From Phytophthora colocasiae (Eukaryota > Oomycota > Peronosporomycetes > Peronosporales > Peronosporaceae), in contig JAGKQI010000059.1 of the NCBI GenBank assembly GCA_018806915.1, forward strand, positions 1,612,001-1,676,000: DNA of 64,000 nt, written 5' to 3'. This document shows, in pieces, positions 46,790 to 56,233 of this stretch. The stretch's first letter is position 1. Each line of letters starts with the position of its first letter. Made by a program: the position numbers and the translations under genes. The notes below the pieces were generated by a model that did not search any database, was not told the DNA's origin, and worked only from the letters and a program-made list of their open reading frames with translations.

Positions 46790-47107
46790 TACAGTGAAAG
46801 AAAACCACTTCAACCGGATATTTAAATCTTATTGTGCAGGAACAAAATATAATTTAATTTAAAACGAAGAACACCGAGGTTATCTTAGCGCAGAAGAGGA
46901 ACCCTTGCCAAAGCGGACAGTAGTGAAAATGAACAGAGCCTTGGCATGTGCCTAAAATCTTCAGATGTATTCAAAATAAGCTATACGAAGTCGTATATTC
47001 CACACGCTTGAAGCTACAGTACACAGTACTAACTTCCGGATATGCGTCATATACCACTGATCGTTTGCTGCTTGTCGCCAAATGGGTAGTCGATTTGTTC
47101 CACCTCC
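46790..47107. other. Upstream region of the myosin gene
   Basis: About 320 bp between the myosin start and the 3' end of the A20/AN1 gene. AT-rich near 46840-46865; no gene seen. A GTAC-type double palindrome (ACAGTACACAGTACT) lies at about 47016-47030. Confidence 0.4.
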
Positions 47108-47575
47108 CTACAGCTTCTCCAGCTTGCTGAACGCACCACCTCCAGGATTGCGGCGCGCCAGTTCAGCGCGGTCTGATGTCTTAAAATCGAACGTGCAGTT
47201 GTGCTGGTCCTCAAACCGATGCGAGCTGCAGAACACGTAGCCACAGCGGCACTCAATTGCCGTGAGCCCGACCTTCTTCTTACACTCCCAGCAGCGCTTC
47301 TTATTCTTCTGGACGGCCTTCTCGACAGGCTTCTCGACCACCTCTTCCTTTACACAGCTGTTGTTGCTCGCAGCATCGACCGTAGCTGGCGTGGTAGTCT
47401 CCATCTTTGTTGTTTCGTCAATCTTCTGTTCAGCAGCACGAGGGGGAACCGCAGCAGCCTGGCGGTCGGACATGGTCTTCTTCCAGCAAACGCTGCACAT
47501 GCCTCCGCTTCCAGGTGCTCCGAAGAAACCACATCCGTTCAAACATAGCTCTGCACTTTCACGCTCCTGCTGCAT
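47108..47575 (-). CDS. A20/AN1 zinc-finger protein (stress-associated protein type)
   Basis: A 155-aa protein, ATG at 47575. The N-terminal A20 finger is CLNGCGFFGAPG then CSVCWKK (C-x3-C-x11-C-x2-C). The C-terminal AN1 finger is CWECKKKVGLTAIECRC then FCSSHR and DQHNC. A charged linker of about 60 residues separates them. This order and size match stress-associated proteins of plants and the ZFAND5/6 proteins of animals, which bind ubiquitin chains through A20 and are often stress-induced. No intron is visible. Its promoter region (47576-47957) is bordered directly by the LTR element inserted at 47958, which may affect its regulation. Confidence 0.9.
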   Translation of the reverse strand: MQQERESAELCLNGCGFFGAPGSGGMCSVCWKKTMSDRQAAAVPPRAAEQKIDETTKMETTTPATVDAASNNSCVKEEVVEKPVEKAVQKNKKRCWECKKKVGLTAIECRCGYVFCSSHRFEDQHNCTFDFKTSDRAELARRNPGGGAFSKLEKL

Positions 47576-47957
47576 GGCTGCCTGGTTTAAAGAACGTAAA
47601 TAGAAGAGTCTCTTCCTCTAGCACCTGTTCCCCACCCGGAAAAAAGCTGAATGATTTCGGTTTTTCTTCAGGCTCCCCTCTCCCGACGACCTTTTGTACC
47701 AATAGCCCTAATCTCACGTAGGGTTCAGTGTCACATACTGAAATCAAGTTGATCTTCGAGTTCTGATAAGTGGGGACACCAATTGGCCAAAATTCACTTT
47801 GCTATAAATTTTCTAGAATTTAACTATCTGTTTGTATTTTTACTGTTACCCGACACTGGAAGAACCGAGCAAAAATTTCAGGGACGCTCGGCCATTTGTG
47901 CAGATGAAAGACCCCGTAGGAACTAGGACTTACACCCGCAGGGATTGACAATAGTTG
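47576..47957 (-). other. Upstream region of the A20/AN1 gene, next to the LTR insertion
   Basis: About 380 bp, AT-rich towards 47800-47840, no gene seen. The retrotransposon target duplication GTTG (47954-47957) ends it. Confidence 0.45.
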
Positions 47958-48723
47958 TGTAACACGTCTACTATCACCTGCGTGCCGGCGGGTAATATAG
48001 TTGTCCGTGCTTCGCTTACGTTTTCTCGCCTGGGTTCTCTTTCAACGTCCGTCCAACACTCGATGGCTCGGTTCACCGCGCCGGTACGCCACTTTTCAGT
48101 GTACGTCCCTACTTATATTATCCCTACGTTCGTCCGTCCTACAACTACTACTAACCGGGACTGTACGACGTCACTACCTGCAGGTCGAACGACTTCGTGC
48201 TGAGATACTAAGCTGCTTGAACCGTACAACAACAGTGAGCTTCACGCTCCTCCACGTCCAACGACTGTGAAGTAGCACGCCCCTTCACGTCCAACGACTG
48301 TGAGTCAACCAAGCTTCCTGCTACCCGTCCAACAACGAGTCAGCACGCCACCTCCACACGCAGCCTCGCCTGAGCCTAGTCCGCCGCGTCAGTCTCTCCG
48401 TTCAGTCGTAGCCTTCAGCCGTCCGCTTCGTCCGTCCGTCCGTCCGTCCAACAGCCTCTGCTGCCCTTCGCTCGCCCAATGCCCTCTCCTTGGCAAATTG
48501 CGAACTGCCATCCCGTCGTAGCCTCCGTCCGTCACACTACGGGCCCTCCACGTGCTCACTTCTGGACCTCTCTCTGGAACCCACGGGAGGTATCTAACTG
48601 CGACCGAGGTACTTCAACCACTCTGGTCGACTGCCCGTCTCCCGACGCCACTTCATCGTCACACGTCTCGTCCGTCATAGCGCCCAGCCGTTCGAATCCG
48701 TCCTTCATCGAGGATCCCTTACA
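47958..48723 (-). repeat. 3' LTR
   Basis: 766 bp, identical to the right LTR except at 48472. Contains a short TCCG/GTCC microsatellite (about 48430-48450) and two copies of CACGTCCAACGACTGTGA. On the minus strand it begins TGTAAGGG and ends GTTACA. Confidence 0.95.
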
Positions 48724-48738
48724 CGCCTTCTCCTCACT
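48724..48738 (-). other. Polypurine tract
   Basis: On the minus strand GAGTGAGGAGAAGGCG lies immediately before the 3' LTR, in the place and with the purine richness of a plus-strand primer. The last pol codons overlap this area. Confidence 0.6.
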
Positions 48739-51700
48739 CAGGGTCTTCCACGATCCTGACGCTATCGAATAGTCGTTCGTATTGTTTAACAGATACCCAT
48801 CGGCCTCCGTCGTCGTGTTCATCGCCCGCAGGCTTGAGCTGGTACTCGAGTACGTAGTGCCCTGCCTTATTTCGTCGTCGCCTTCGTCGAACTTCCACCA
48901 AGACAACGTCCGATTCGTCTCGCTCGTCCTGACCGCCCATTGTCGCTCGATTTCGCTTTGCACCGCTAATCGCCTTGGTCGCGCCAACTGTCTTCGTCGC
49001 TGAGTTAGTAGTCGCTCTTGCCGTCGCGCTGCTCGTCCGTGACTCGCACTCATCTTCGCACGCCAACTGCTCGTCGATATCTGCCGCCGTCTTCGCTAAT
49101 AACTCGGCAGGATAAAAATACGTCACCAAAAATGACACATGCGCCACAACCAACTCGCCATCTCCGTCCTGATCTTCACGCTTTAACAGAAAGTTATCGT
49201 AACCCGCAGGCTCAACAATCCTCATCGGTCCAACCCACACGTGAACAAACTTTGATGCCTTTGCTCCCCGTGGTGGTCTGTACATCCACACTCGATCGCC
49301 AACTCGGAACTCTCTCCGTGCTCGTACGTTGCGGTTATAATACTTCGCCTGTCGCGCTTGTTCTCGTTCTCTCGCCTCTTGTGCACACTTGTAGCTAGAT
49401 TCCATAGATGCCAATAATCGCTTGTGATAACTCGTCAACTCGCCAGCCTCCGTAACACTCGTTCCTCTCAGTAATTCATTCGGTGAACGAAGCCGTCGTC
49501 CCATCATTAATTCGTTTGGAGACAACTGCACCGTCGAATGTCGTCCGGAATTGTACGCATATACTGCAAAATCCACCCATGTATCCCAGTCATGTTGTAA
49601 GTCGCTGTTCATGTAGATCGACACGCAATCCTTCCACGTCCGATGAAAACGCTCAACCAGCCCAATCATTTGTGGTCGATATGGTACAGGTGTAGTCTGC
49701 TCCGCCTGTAACATCACCATTAGTTGATCAATAGCCTTCCCGGTCAATTCAGGGGCTCCGTCCGTAAGAAGTTCTCGAAATGCACCAAATCTCAACACCA
49801 CATTGCGCATCAGAAACTCTGCCACCTTCTCTGCTGTGTGTCTCTCCACCGTCGTCGCTACTGCGTATCTCGTAACGTACTCGAGAGCTGCTATCACATA
49901 CCGCTGTCCGCCGTCGCTCGTAGGTAGTGGCCCTGCCACATCCAACGCCCACCGATCACATACATCGCCTCCTTTCAAACTTCGTAATGGAGGAATGACC
50001 TCCTTCGGCCTTGCCTTCCTACTACCGCACTCTTGACATCCGCGCACCCATTGTTTCACCTCTCGCTGCAGATTCGGCCACCAATAGATCTGTGAGATCC
50101 GTCCAAAAGTATGGGGAGCCCGTAAATGCCCAGCCCACACTGAATCGTGACATTCCTTGAATACAACCGCCCATAGTTTCGGAGGTAGAATTACTCGTTC
50201 CCCTGCCGCCGTGCCGATCAATACCAATCCGTTTCGCTTCGTCACTCTCATTCCTCGATGTCTGCCCGCGTTCAACAGCTTCTGGACCAACTGACTCTTG
50301 TCCTGTGCTGCCATGATCTCGTCGTCCGTTAGTTGTAGAGTCTGCTCCTTCGCTCGACGTGCTTCTCGTCCTCGCACTGCTGCGTCTCTTACCGCCACCG
50401 TTTCTGGTGCACTGCTACCGACTCGTTCTTCGCTCGCTGTCTCGCCGTCGTCATACCGGGGCCGTAAAGGAGGAATCTGCTCCTTTGTCTGTCGTTCCCT
50501 CTCCGTACGAGTCTGCTGTCGCCTACCCGTTGTCCGTCTATTCGTCATCGGTGCCGTCGCCGTCACCGGTTCTCTTCGTGTCGTTTGCTGCTCCGCCGTA
50601 TCATCAGATGCACATGTACGTGGTGTCACGTTCTCCACGTCTCGTTCAGCCGCACGTCCGTCCTCACACGTCTGCCTCGTGGCCGAAGCCCTGCTGTTCC
50701 GTGAGTTTGTCGGTTCAGGCTCCGTTCTTGCACCCACATGTTCAGTGTCCGCGCTCACCGTGTCACCAGGGGCTGGTGCTACTGCCCGCAACTCCGCTTC
50801 CAATTGCCGTAGTTCCTCCGCTCGCTGTGCTTCGGCCGCACGTCGCCTCGCACCCCTCGTTTGCGGTCGATTCATTGCCTGCTCGTCCTTCGCGCTCATC
50901 ACCGTACTGCCGTCTAACGCCCTCGTATCTTGCGTCGCTTTACTGCCAGAAGACTGCCGCCGTCCACCGACTCTTGGTGCACCCGCCGTTCCTGTACCTG
51001 GCCGCTCATCGCCCTTAGTGCCGGTACCCGTAGTCGCCGCCGTGGTCGCCGTCGCAGGAGCGATCTCCCCCGCACTTTCATCCATCGCAGCTAGCCGCCG
51101 CGCCGCTCTTTGTCTTGATTTTCGTCGTCGCCCGACCGCCGCCAATACCTTCGCCGCCACTGGAGCTCTAGACAGTGCGTCGGCCACTACATTTGTACTA
51201 CCAGGCCTATACACCACGTCAAAGTCGAACTCCTGTAAGGTTAAAGCCCAGCGATGCAACTTGCCCGTCAACTCGGAGCTCGTCATCAACCACTTTAACG
51301 CTGCATGATCCGTCACAATGGTGAACCTTCGTCCGTATAAATAGGGTCTAAATAGCTTGATCGCCCAAACCACTGCGTAACACTCCAACTCCGTGATTCC
51401 GTACTTACTTTCCGTAGGGCTGTTGACCTTACTCGCATATGCAATGGGTTGCCACCCACGTCCGTCGTCTTGTAGCAAACACGCGCCCAAACCAACCGTA
51501 CTAGCGTCCGTTTCCACTCGAAATGGCAACTGAAAATTAGGATACCGCAAGACTGGCTTCGTCGTCAGGATTTTCTTGACCGTTTCGAAGGCCGCCTCCT
51601 GCGCGTCTCCCCACTCCCATGCTACACTCTTACGCAACAACTTGGTCACTGGCGCCAACAGCGATCCAAAATTCGGCACAAACCTCCTGTAGTAACCCGC

Positions 51701-53002
51701 CAAATGCACAAAGCGCTTCGCTTCCTTCACGTCCTTCGGCCTTGGAAACTCTCGCACCGCCGTCACCAAACGCTCTAGAGGTTGCACTCCGTCCGCACTC
51801 AACCGATGTCCCAAGTACTCCATCGAAGTAGCTGCGAACACGCACTTCTTCAGCTTCAATGTCAGCCCTGCTGCCGCCAACCGCTCTAACACGCACGCCA
51901 ACTCAATAACGTGACGTTCAATACCGCCTCTAGTGTACACCACGATGTCGTCCAGATACACCAAGCAATTCGTCCATGTCAATCCGCGCAACACGTGATT
52001 CATCATCCGTTGGAAAGTAGAAGGAGCGTTTGTCAGGCCAAATGGCATCCGCACAAACTGAAACAGCCCTTGTTTCGACGTAAACGCTGTCTTCTCTCGA
52101 TCTGCCGCTGCTACCAAAATTTGCCAATATCCCGCTTTAAAATCTAGGGTCGTGAACAGTAACGCACCTCCCAACGCTTCCAGAGTTTCATCTATCCTGG
52201 GTAACGGGTACACGTCCTTTCGGGTAACCTTGTTCAAAGCCCGATAGTCCACGCAAAATCGCACCTCGCCGTCCTTCTTTCTAACTAATACGACCGGGAA
52301 GCCCCATGCTCCGTTGCCTTCCTCAATCACACCAGCTTGTAACATCTTGGTCACGTTCTCTTCGATAATCGCATCCTCCGTTTGTGCCTGACGTCGTCGT
52401 TTCAACATTATTGGCCGTGTTTCTCCCGTGTCGATGTGGTGCTCCACGTCCAAAGCTGTTGCCGGTGGGCAATCACCCGTGTCTTTCGTCAACGTCCTAT
52501 ACGCCCGTAGTAGCTTCAAAATCATATCTCGACCATCTTTGTCGTCCACGCCAATGTCCACCGAGCTTTCGTCGTCCAGAGGCGTTTCCGTATCGCCCAA
52601 TTCGTCCATCCAGGAGAGTACACGATCTCTCTGTAGCGCTCCATCCAATTCAAGCACCGACATGTCCTTATCGATGGGCACCCACACGCCGAGCTCTCGC
52701 TTCGAAGGTAGACAAACGTTTTCATTACTTGAATTTATTGCTGGTACCCACGCACGTCCGTTCTGCACCTTCGTTACCGTCGCTGCTAGCATCACTGCGC
52801 CTGCCGTTTTCGTAGGAAGAAACACGCCTTGCTCGCCGTCCGCCGCTGCCACCGCCACGGATATTGGTGTCACCGCGTTTCCGTCCAACATGTGCCGTCG
52901 CGCCAACCGTACTGCCGCCACTCGTGCGTTTCCTCCGTCGTCATACGTCCTCCATTCGTCCGACGTCTGTCGTTTCTCCATCGTGTTGGGGATCTCGTAC
53001 AT
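48734..53002 (-). CDS. pol: Pol polyprotein of the LTR element: RT, RNase H, integrase
   Basis: 1422 codons from ATG 53002. It is in the same frame as gag, from which it is separated by TAG at 53029-53027 and eight sense codons. Order: N-terminal linker, reverse transcriptase (about 190-430, catalytic YLDD at 349-352), RNase H (ETDASTVGLG ... DHAALKWLM), and a long Thr/Arg-rich insertion of about 260 residues. Integrase follows, with an HHCC zinc region (HDSVWAGH ... CQECG) and the D,D-35-E triad (DVAGPL about 1020, TDGAPEL about 1081, LVERFHR about 1116). A basic C-terminus ends in a possible chromodomain-like segment. No DTG/DSG protease motif is present. Functional catalytic residues are otherwise intact. 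Synthesis as Gag-Pol by stop readthrough is inferred. Confidence 0.93.
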   Translation of the reverse strand: MYEIPNTMEKRQTSDEWRTYDDGGNARVAAVRLARRHMLDGNAVTPISVAVAAADGEQGVFLPTKTAGAVMLAATVTKVQNGRAWVPAINSSNENVCLPSKRELGVWVPIDKDMSVLELDGALQRDRVLSWMDELGDTETPLDDESSVDIGVDDKDGRDMILKLLRAYRTLTKDTGDCPPATALDVEHHIDTGETRPIMLKRRRQAQTEDAIIEENVTKMLQAGVIEEGNGAWGFPVVLVRKKDGEVRFCVDYRALNKVTRKDVYPLPRIDETLEALGGALLFTTLDFKAGYWQILVAAADREKTAFTSKQGLFQFVRMPFGLTNAPSTFQRMMNHVLRGLTWTNCLVYLDDIVVYTRGGIERHVIELACVLERLAAAGLTLKLKKCVFAATSMEYLGHRLSADGVQPLERLVTAVREFPRPKDVKEAKRFVHLAGYYRRFVPNFGSLLAPVTKLLRKSVAWEWGDAQEAAFETVKKILTTKPVLRYPNFQLPFRVETDASTVGLGACLLQDDGRGWQPIAYASKVNSPTESKYGITELECYAVVWAIKLFRPYLYGRRFTIVTDHAALKWLMTSSELTGKLHRWALTLQEFDFDVVYRPGSTNVVADALSRAPVAAKVLAAVGRRRKSRQRAARRLAAMDESAGEIAPATATTAATTGTGTKGDERPGTGTAGAPRVGGRRQSSGSKATQDTRALDGSTVMSAKDEQAMNRPQTRGARRRAAEAQRAEELRQLEAELRAVAPAPGDTVSADTEHVGARTEPEPTNSRNSRASATRQTCEDGRAAERDVENVTPRTCASDDTAEQQTTRREPVTATAPMTNRRTTGRRQQTRTERERQTKEQIPPLRPRYDDGETASEERVGSSAPETVAVRDAAVRGREARRAKEQTLQLTDDEIMAAQDKSQLVQKLLNAGRHRGMRVTKRNGLVLIGTAAGERVILPPKLWAVVFKECHDSVWAGHLRAPHTFGRISQIYWWPNLQREVKQWVRGCQECGSRKARPKEVIPPLRSLKGGDVCDRWALDVAGPLPTSDGGQRYVIAALEYVTRYAVATTVERHTAEKVAEFLMRNVVLRFGAFRELLTDGAPELTGKAIDQLMVMLQAEQTTPVPYRPQMIGLVERFHRTWKDCVSIYMNSDLQHDWDTWVDFAVYAYNSGRHSTVQLSPNELMMGRRLRSPNELLRGTSVTEAGELTSYHKRLLASMESSYKCAQEAREREQARQAKYYNRNVRARREFRVGDRVWMYRPPRGAKASKFVHVWVGPMRIVEPAGYDNFLLKREDQDGDGELVVAHVSFLVTYFYPAELLAKTAADIDEQLACEDECESRTSSATARATTNSATKTVGATKAISGAKRNRATMGGQDERDESDVVLVEVRRRRRRNKAGHYVLEYQLKPAGDEHDDGGRWVSVKQYERLFDSVRIVEDPE

Positions 53003-53026
53003 TCCCCGGACGTCGCAGTCCCGCTC

Positions 53027-53029
53027 CTA
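53027..53029 (-). promoter_or_regulatory. In-frame TAG between gag and pol (candidate readthrough stop)
   Basis: The only stop between gag and pol, read as GCG TAG GAG CGG. A weak stem GGAC/GTCC lies a few bases downstream. One amber codon with both sides in frame fits readthrough expression as in murine gammaretroviruses, or a single recent nonsense change. Confidence 0.5.
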
Positions 53030-55468
53030 CGCCCGGTGCTCGTTTCCCGAGGTCGCGTTACTCCGTTCTCCGCGTTGCTTCATGTAGGCGTCATTTCGCG
53101 TCCTTGCTTCGGTGTCAGGGCATTCTCTGGCGAAGTGTCCAAACTTCTGGCACGCGTAGCACTTGATGCCGTTCGGGCACTGTCGGATGTGGTGACCCTT
53201 GTTCCCACAGTTGCTGCAAACACTCTCTGCCTCACTCGTCTTCGTCCCGTGCCCATGTGTTCGTGTGTCTCGTCCTGTCGATCCACCACCCGATTGTCTA
53301 TCCGTCGTCACCTGCAACACAGGAGCAGTGCTCTTCACCTTCCGTTTGGGCGCAGTCTCGTCCTCGCTGGATTCTTCGCGTCGTACCTTGGGCTTCTTCG
53401 TCCTCTTCTGCGGTTCCTTCTTCGCCGGGGCAGCCGTCCGTTTGCGTTCTTTCTTCCTTTTCGCCCAGTACCTCCGATTCCAGTACCGCCCAACTGGCTC
53501 TTCATACATTCCAGTGAACTTGTTCCATACTCCGAGTGGGTTGGTGTAGAGCGTGAAGCCATCCGGATCCACGTCAGCCGTCGCCGCACTTGCCATATTC
53601 TCTTCAGCCGCAGGGAGCTTAATCCCTCCAATTCCAGGCACCACCATGGTCGCTTGATTCGCACCCGTCACTTGAATTGGTACCGCCGCCGGTCCGTTCA
53701 TATACGTCTGGCCAAGTTGCTGCATCCGTGGCGCCACAGTCTCCAACGGGTCGTTCAAGTCTCTCGCCTTCCGTACCGCTTGTTCCAAGGTCTTGGGCAC
53801 GGGTGACTGCTTCACCAACTGCCGCGTCACTCGATCAATTTCTCGGTAAAACTGCGCCAAGAACACCCTCTCTTCCACGTCGTTTCTCTCGGCTGCTTCT
53901 CTCAAGCCTGCTGCGAAGTCAGCATATGACTCTCCGTGGAACATCTTCCGTGAATTCACTCGCCATTCCGCTTCGTCGAGGTTCACCGGTGGCCCGTATC
54001 GCTGTAGAAGGCCTTCCTTCAAATTCGTCCATGTCCGGTCTTCAGGTCGCAGACGTCTGTCGTAATTCACCCACCATCGTGCAGCGTTATCCATGAGTTT
54101 GTTGCCGAGAATGAAATACAACGCATGGTCACTCCATTCACCTCGTCCGGACTCTTTTGCTCCCTGAAGCGCCAAATCTACGCGATCCACCCATGTCGAC
54201 GCAGATACTCCGACTTCTGGTTTGAAGGACGGCAGCTCCAATTCCTTGACGCTTCTTCGTGAAGGTCTCCGGTATCGCCGTTCTCGTCGATGTTCTCCTC
54301 GTTCCTGCTGCTGGTGCCGTCCACGTCGCCTGGCTTGCTCATGTCGTTCCCGACCAACTCGACGCCTACGTCCACGCCGTTCCGTGCTTGCTCGTCGTAC
54401 TCGTCGTCGACCGTCGTCCGATTCGTCGCTGCTGCCGATTGACTCAACGCTCGACTCGCTGCTGGAAGCACTGCTCGATTCATCACTGGGAGGATAACTT
54501 CCGCGGTCACTTCCACGCCATGACTCGTCCGAACTGCTGTCGTCTCCAGAGGATGGGTCGCTGTCGCCTCCAGGTGCCGCTTGCCCACGTCGTTGAGATC
54601 GCGATCGCTGATGACTTCGTGCTCGTTCCGACCTTGCGTGGCTCCTTGGTCTTCGTTCTTCGTGTCGTCTCGCACTTCTGGCTCGCCGCGCCGAAACCGC
54701 GCGTCGTGGTCTTTCTGGATGGTCCCGTGGTATGGATTCTTCGTCTTGTCGCACTTGTGGTTGGTGGGTTTCTCCTCGGTCGGAATGGCTTCGTAGCTGC
54801 GCTATCTCCACTTGCAGCCGCCGTATCACTTCTTCCAGGTTCTCCGGAGTGGCTCCCTGAGGCTCAAGATCTCCCGCCATGCCTTCTGATGGTTCTCCTA
54901 CTGCTTGCGACGATACTCCTGATGCGTGTGTGCCTATTGCTGTGGCCGACTCTCGTGATGTTGTTCTTGGAGCCACCGTCTGTGCTGAGCCGCCGTCGTC
55001 CGTACGCCGTGTTATCTGCTTCCGTTTAAGTTGACCAGTACCGCGGCCACGCGTTGCCTTCGCTGCCTTTACCGTTCGTGAGGATCTCTTGGTCTCCGGA
55101 GTTTCTACGGGCCTGTCAACAGCTACTGATGCGTCGTCCGGGTCTGCTACTGGAGGGCTGCGTCGTGTTTGACTTCTCGTCCGTACTGGAGACGCTGATA
55201 GTTCGCTTACTGTCGGTGCCCGTTTCTCCTCAAGCAATACCGTGTTGTCCGAATCATGATCGCCTTCACTTGGACCGCCAGCAAACTGTTCGTCGTCTAG
55301 TACCGCCTCGTGTGAATTTCGTTCGGCTCGTCCAGATGTCCCTCGTGGTGATAACAACACCGTTCGTGTCTTGGTTCGACTCGTTGTTCTTGCCGTCTCC
55401 ATTGTCTCGCTCATTCTCGTTCTTCGGGGTTTTCGTTGTCTAGAAAGCAGCCCCTGTATGACCACCAT
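53027..55468 (-). CDS. gag: Gag polyprotein of the LTR element
   Basis: 813 aa if begun at ATG 55468, whose A is the last base of the 5' LTR and whose frame covers the primer-binding site. The in-frame ATG at 55414 (MSETMETARTTS) is a more ordinary alternative. The N-terminal half is Arg/Ser/Glu-rich and disordered (repeated RR, SSDES, RRGR patches). A retrotransposon Gag core follows (ASTWVDRVDLALQGAKESG ... DHALYFILGNKLMDNAARWW ... YADFAAGLREAAERNDVEE). Two CCHC zinc knuckles (CSNCGNKGHHIRQC and CYACQKFGHFAREC) lie near the C-terminus. Gag assembles particles around element RNA. It stops at TAG 53029-53027, in frame with pol. Confidence 0.9.
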   Translation of the reverse strand: MVVIQGLLSRQRKPRRTRMSETMETARTTSRTKTRTVLLSPRGTSGRAERNSHEAVLDDEQFAGGPSEGDHDSDNTVLLEEKRAPTVSELSASPVRTRSQTRRSPPVADPDDASVAVDRPVETPETKRSSRTVKAAKATRGRGTGQLKRKQITRRTDDGGSAQTVAPRTTSRESATAIGTHASGVSSQAVGEPSEGMAGDLEPQGATPENLEEVIRRLQVEIAQLRSHSDRGETHQPQVRQDEESIPRDHPERPRRAVSARRARSARRHEERRPRSHARSERARSHQRSRSQRRGQAAPGGDSDPSSGDDSSSDESWRGSDRGSYPPSDESSSASSSESSVESIGSSDESDDGRRRVRRASTERRGRRRRVGRERHEQARRRGRHQQQERGEHRRERRYRRPSRRSVKELELPSFKPEVGVSASTWVDRVDLALQGAKESGRGEWSDHALYFILGNKLMDNAARWWVNYDRRLRPEDRTWTNLKEGLLQRYGPPVNLDEAEWRVNSRKMFHGESYADFAAGLREAAERNDVEERVFLAQFYREIDRVTRQLVKQSPVPKTLEQAVRKARDLNDPLETVAPRMQQLGQTYMNGPAAVPIQVTGANQATMVVPGIGGIKLPAAEENMASAATADVDPDGFTLYTNPLGVWNKFTGMYEEPVGRYWNRRYWAKRKKERKRTAAPAKKEPQKRTKKPKVRREESSEDETAPKRKVKSTAPVLQVTTDRQSGGGSTGRDTRTHGHGTKTSEAESVCSNCGNKGHHIRQCPNGIKCYACQKFGHFARECPDTEARTRNDAYMKQRGERSNATSGNEHRA
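55449..55467 (-). other. Candidate tRNA primer-binding site
   Basis: Directly after the 5' LTR the minus strand reads TGGTGGTCATACAGGGGCT. It starts TGG, as expected for pairing with a tRNA 3' CCA end. The tRNA is not identified; it is not the initiator-Met type (TGGTATCAGAGC). Confidence 0.5.
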
Positions 55469-56233
55469 GTAACACGTCTACTATCACCTGCGTGCCGGCG
55501 GGTAATATAGTTGTCCGTGCTTCGCTTACGTTTTCTCGCCTGGGTTCTCTTTCAACGTCCGTCCAACACTCGATGGCTCGGTTCACCGCGCCGGTACGCC
55601 ACTTTTCAGTGTACGTCCCTACTTATATTATCCCTACGTTCGTCCGTCCTACAACTACTACTAACCGGGACTGTACGACGTCACTACCTGCAGGTCGAAC
55701 GACTTCGTGCTGAGATACTAAGCTGCTTGAACCGTACAACAACAGTGAGCTTCACGCTCCTCCACGTCCAACGACTGTGAAGTAGCACGCCCCTTCACGT
55801 CCAACGACTGTGAGTCAACCAAGCTTCCTGCTACCCGTCCAACAACGAGTCAGCACGCCACCTCCACACGCAGCCTCGCCTGAGCCTAGTCCGCCGCGTC
55901 AGTCTCTCCGTTCAGTCGTAGCCTTCAGCCGTCCGCTTCGTCCGTCCGTCCGTCCGTCCAACAGCCTCTGCTGCCCTTCGCCCGCCCAATGCCCTCTCCT
56001 TGGCAAATTGCGAACTGCCATCCCGTCGTAGCCTCCGTCCGTCACACTACGGGCCCTCCACGTGCTCACTTCTGGACCTCTCTCTGGAACCCACGGGAGG
56101 TATCTAACTGCGACCGAGGTACTTCAACCACTCTGGTCGACTGCCCGTCTCCCGACGCCACTTCATCGTCACACGTCTCGTCCGTCATAGCGCCCAGCCG
56201 TTCGAATCCGTCCTTCATCGAGGATCCCTTACA
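55468..56233 (-). repeat. 5' LTR
   Basis: 766-bp partner of 47958-48723; C at 55982 where the other has T. The last base on the minus strand (55468) is also the A of a gag ATG. Confidence 0.95.

Larger units (their letters stand above)
47958..56233 (-). mobile_element. Full-length Ty3/Gypsy-type LTR retrotransposon, 8276 bp
   Basis: Bounded by two 766-bp LTRs (47958-48723 and 55468-56233) that begin TG and end CA, and flanked by the 4-bp target duplication GTTG (47954-47957 and 56234-56237). Transcription and coding are on the minus strand, so the right LTR is the 5' one. I see one base difference between the LTRs (T at 48472, C at 55982), indicating a recent insertion. Inside are gag (55468-53027) and pol (53002-48734) with reverse transcriptase, RNase H and integrase in the Gypsy order. 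No aspartic protease motif is seen between gag and reverse transcriptase. Confidence 0.95.

Noticed and set aside
47955..48521. Short frames in the LTRs, repeated at 55492-56031
   Set aside because: Identical in both LTRs, with no protein-like features; they are translations of non-coding LTR sequence.
50298..51308. 336-codon plus-strand frame inside pol of the LTR element
   Set aside because: Antisense to the RNase H-integrase linker. Ser/Val/Arg-rich composition mirrors the Arg/Thr/Ala-rich real frame.
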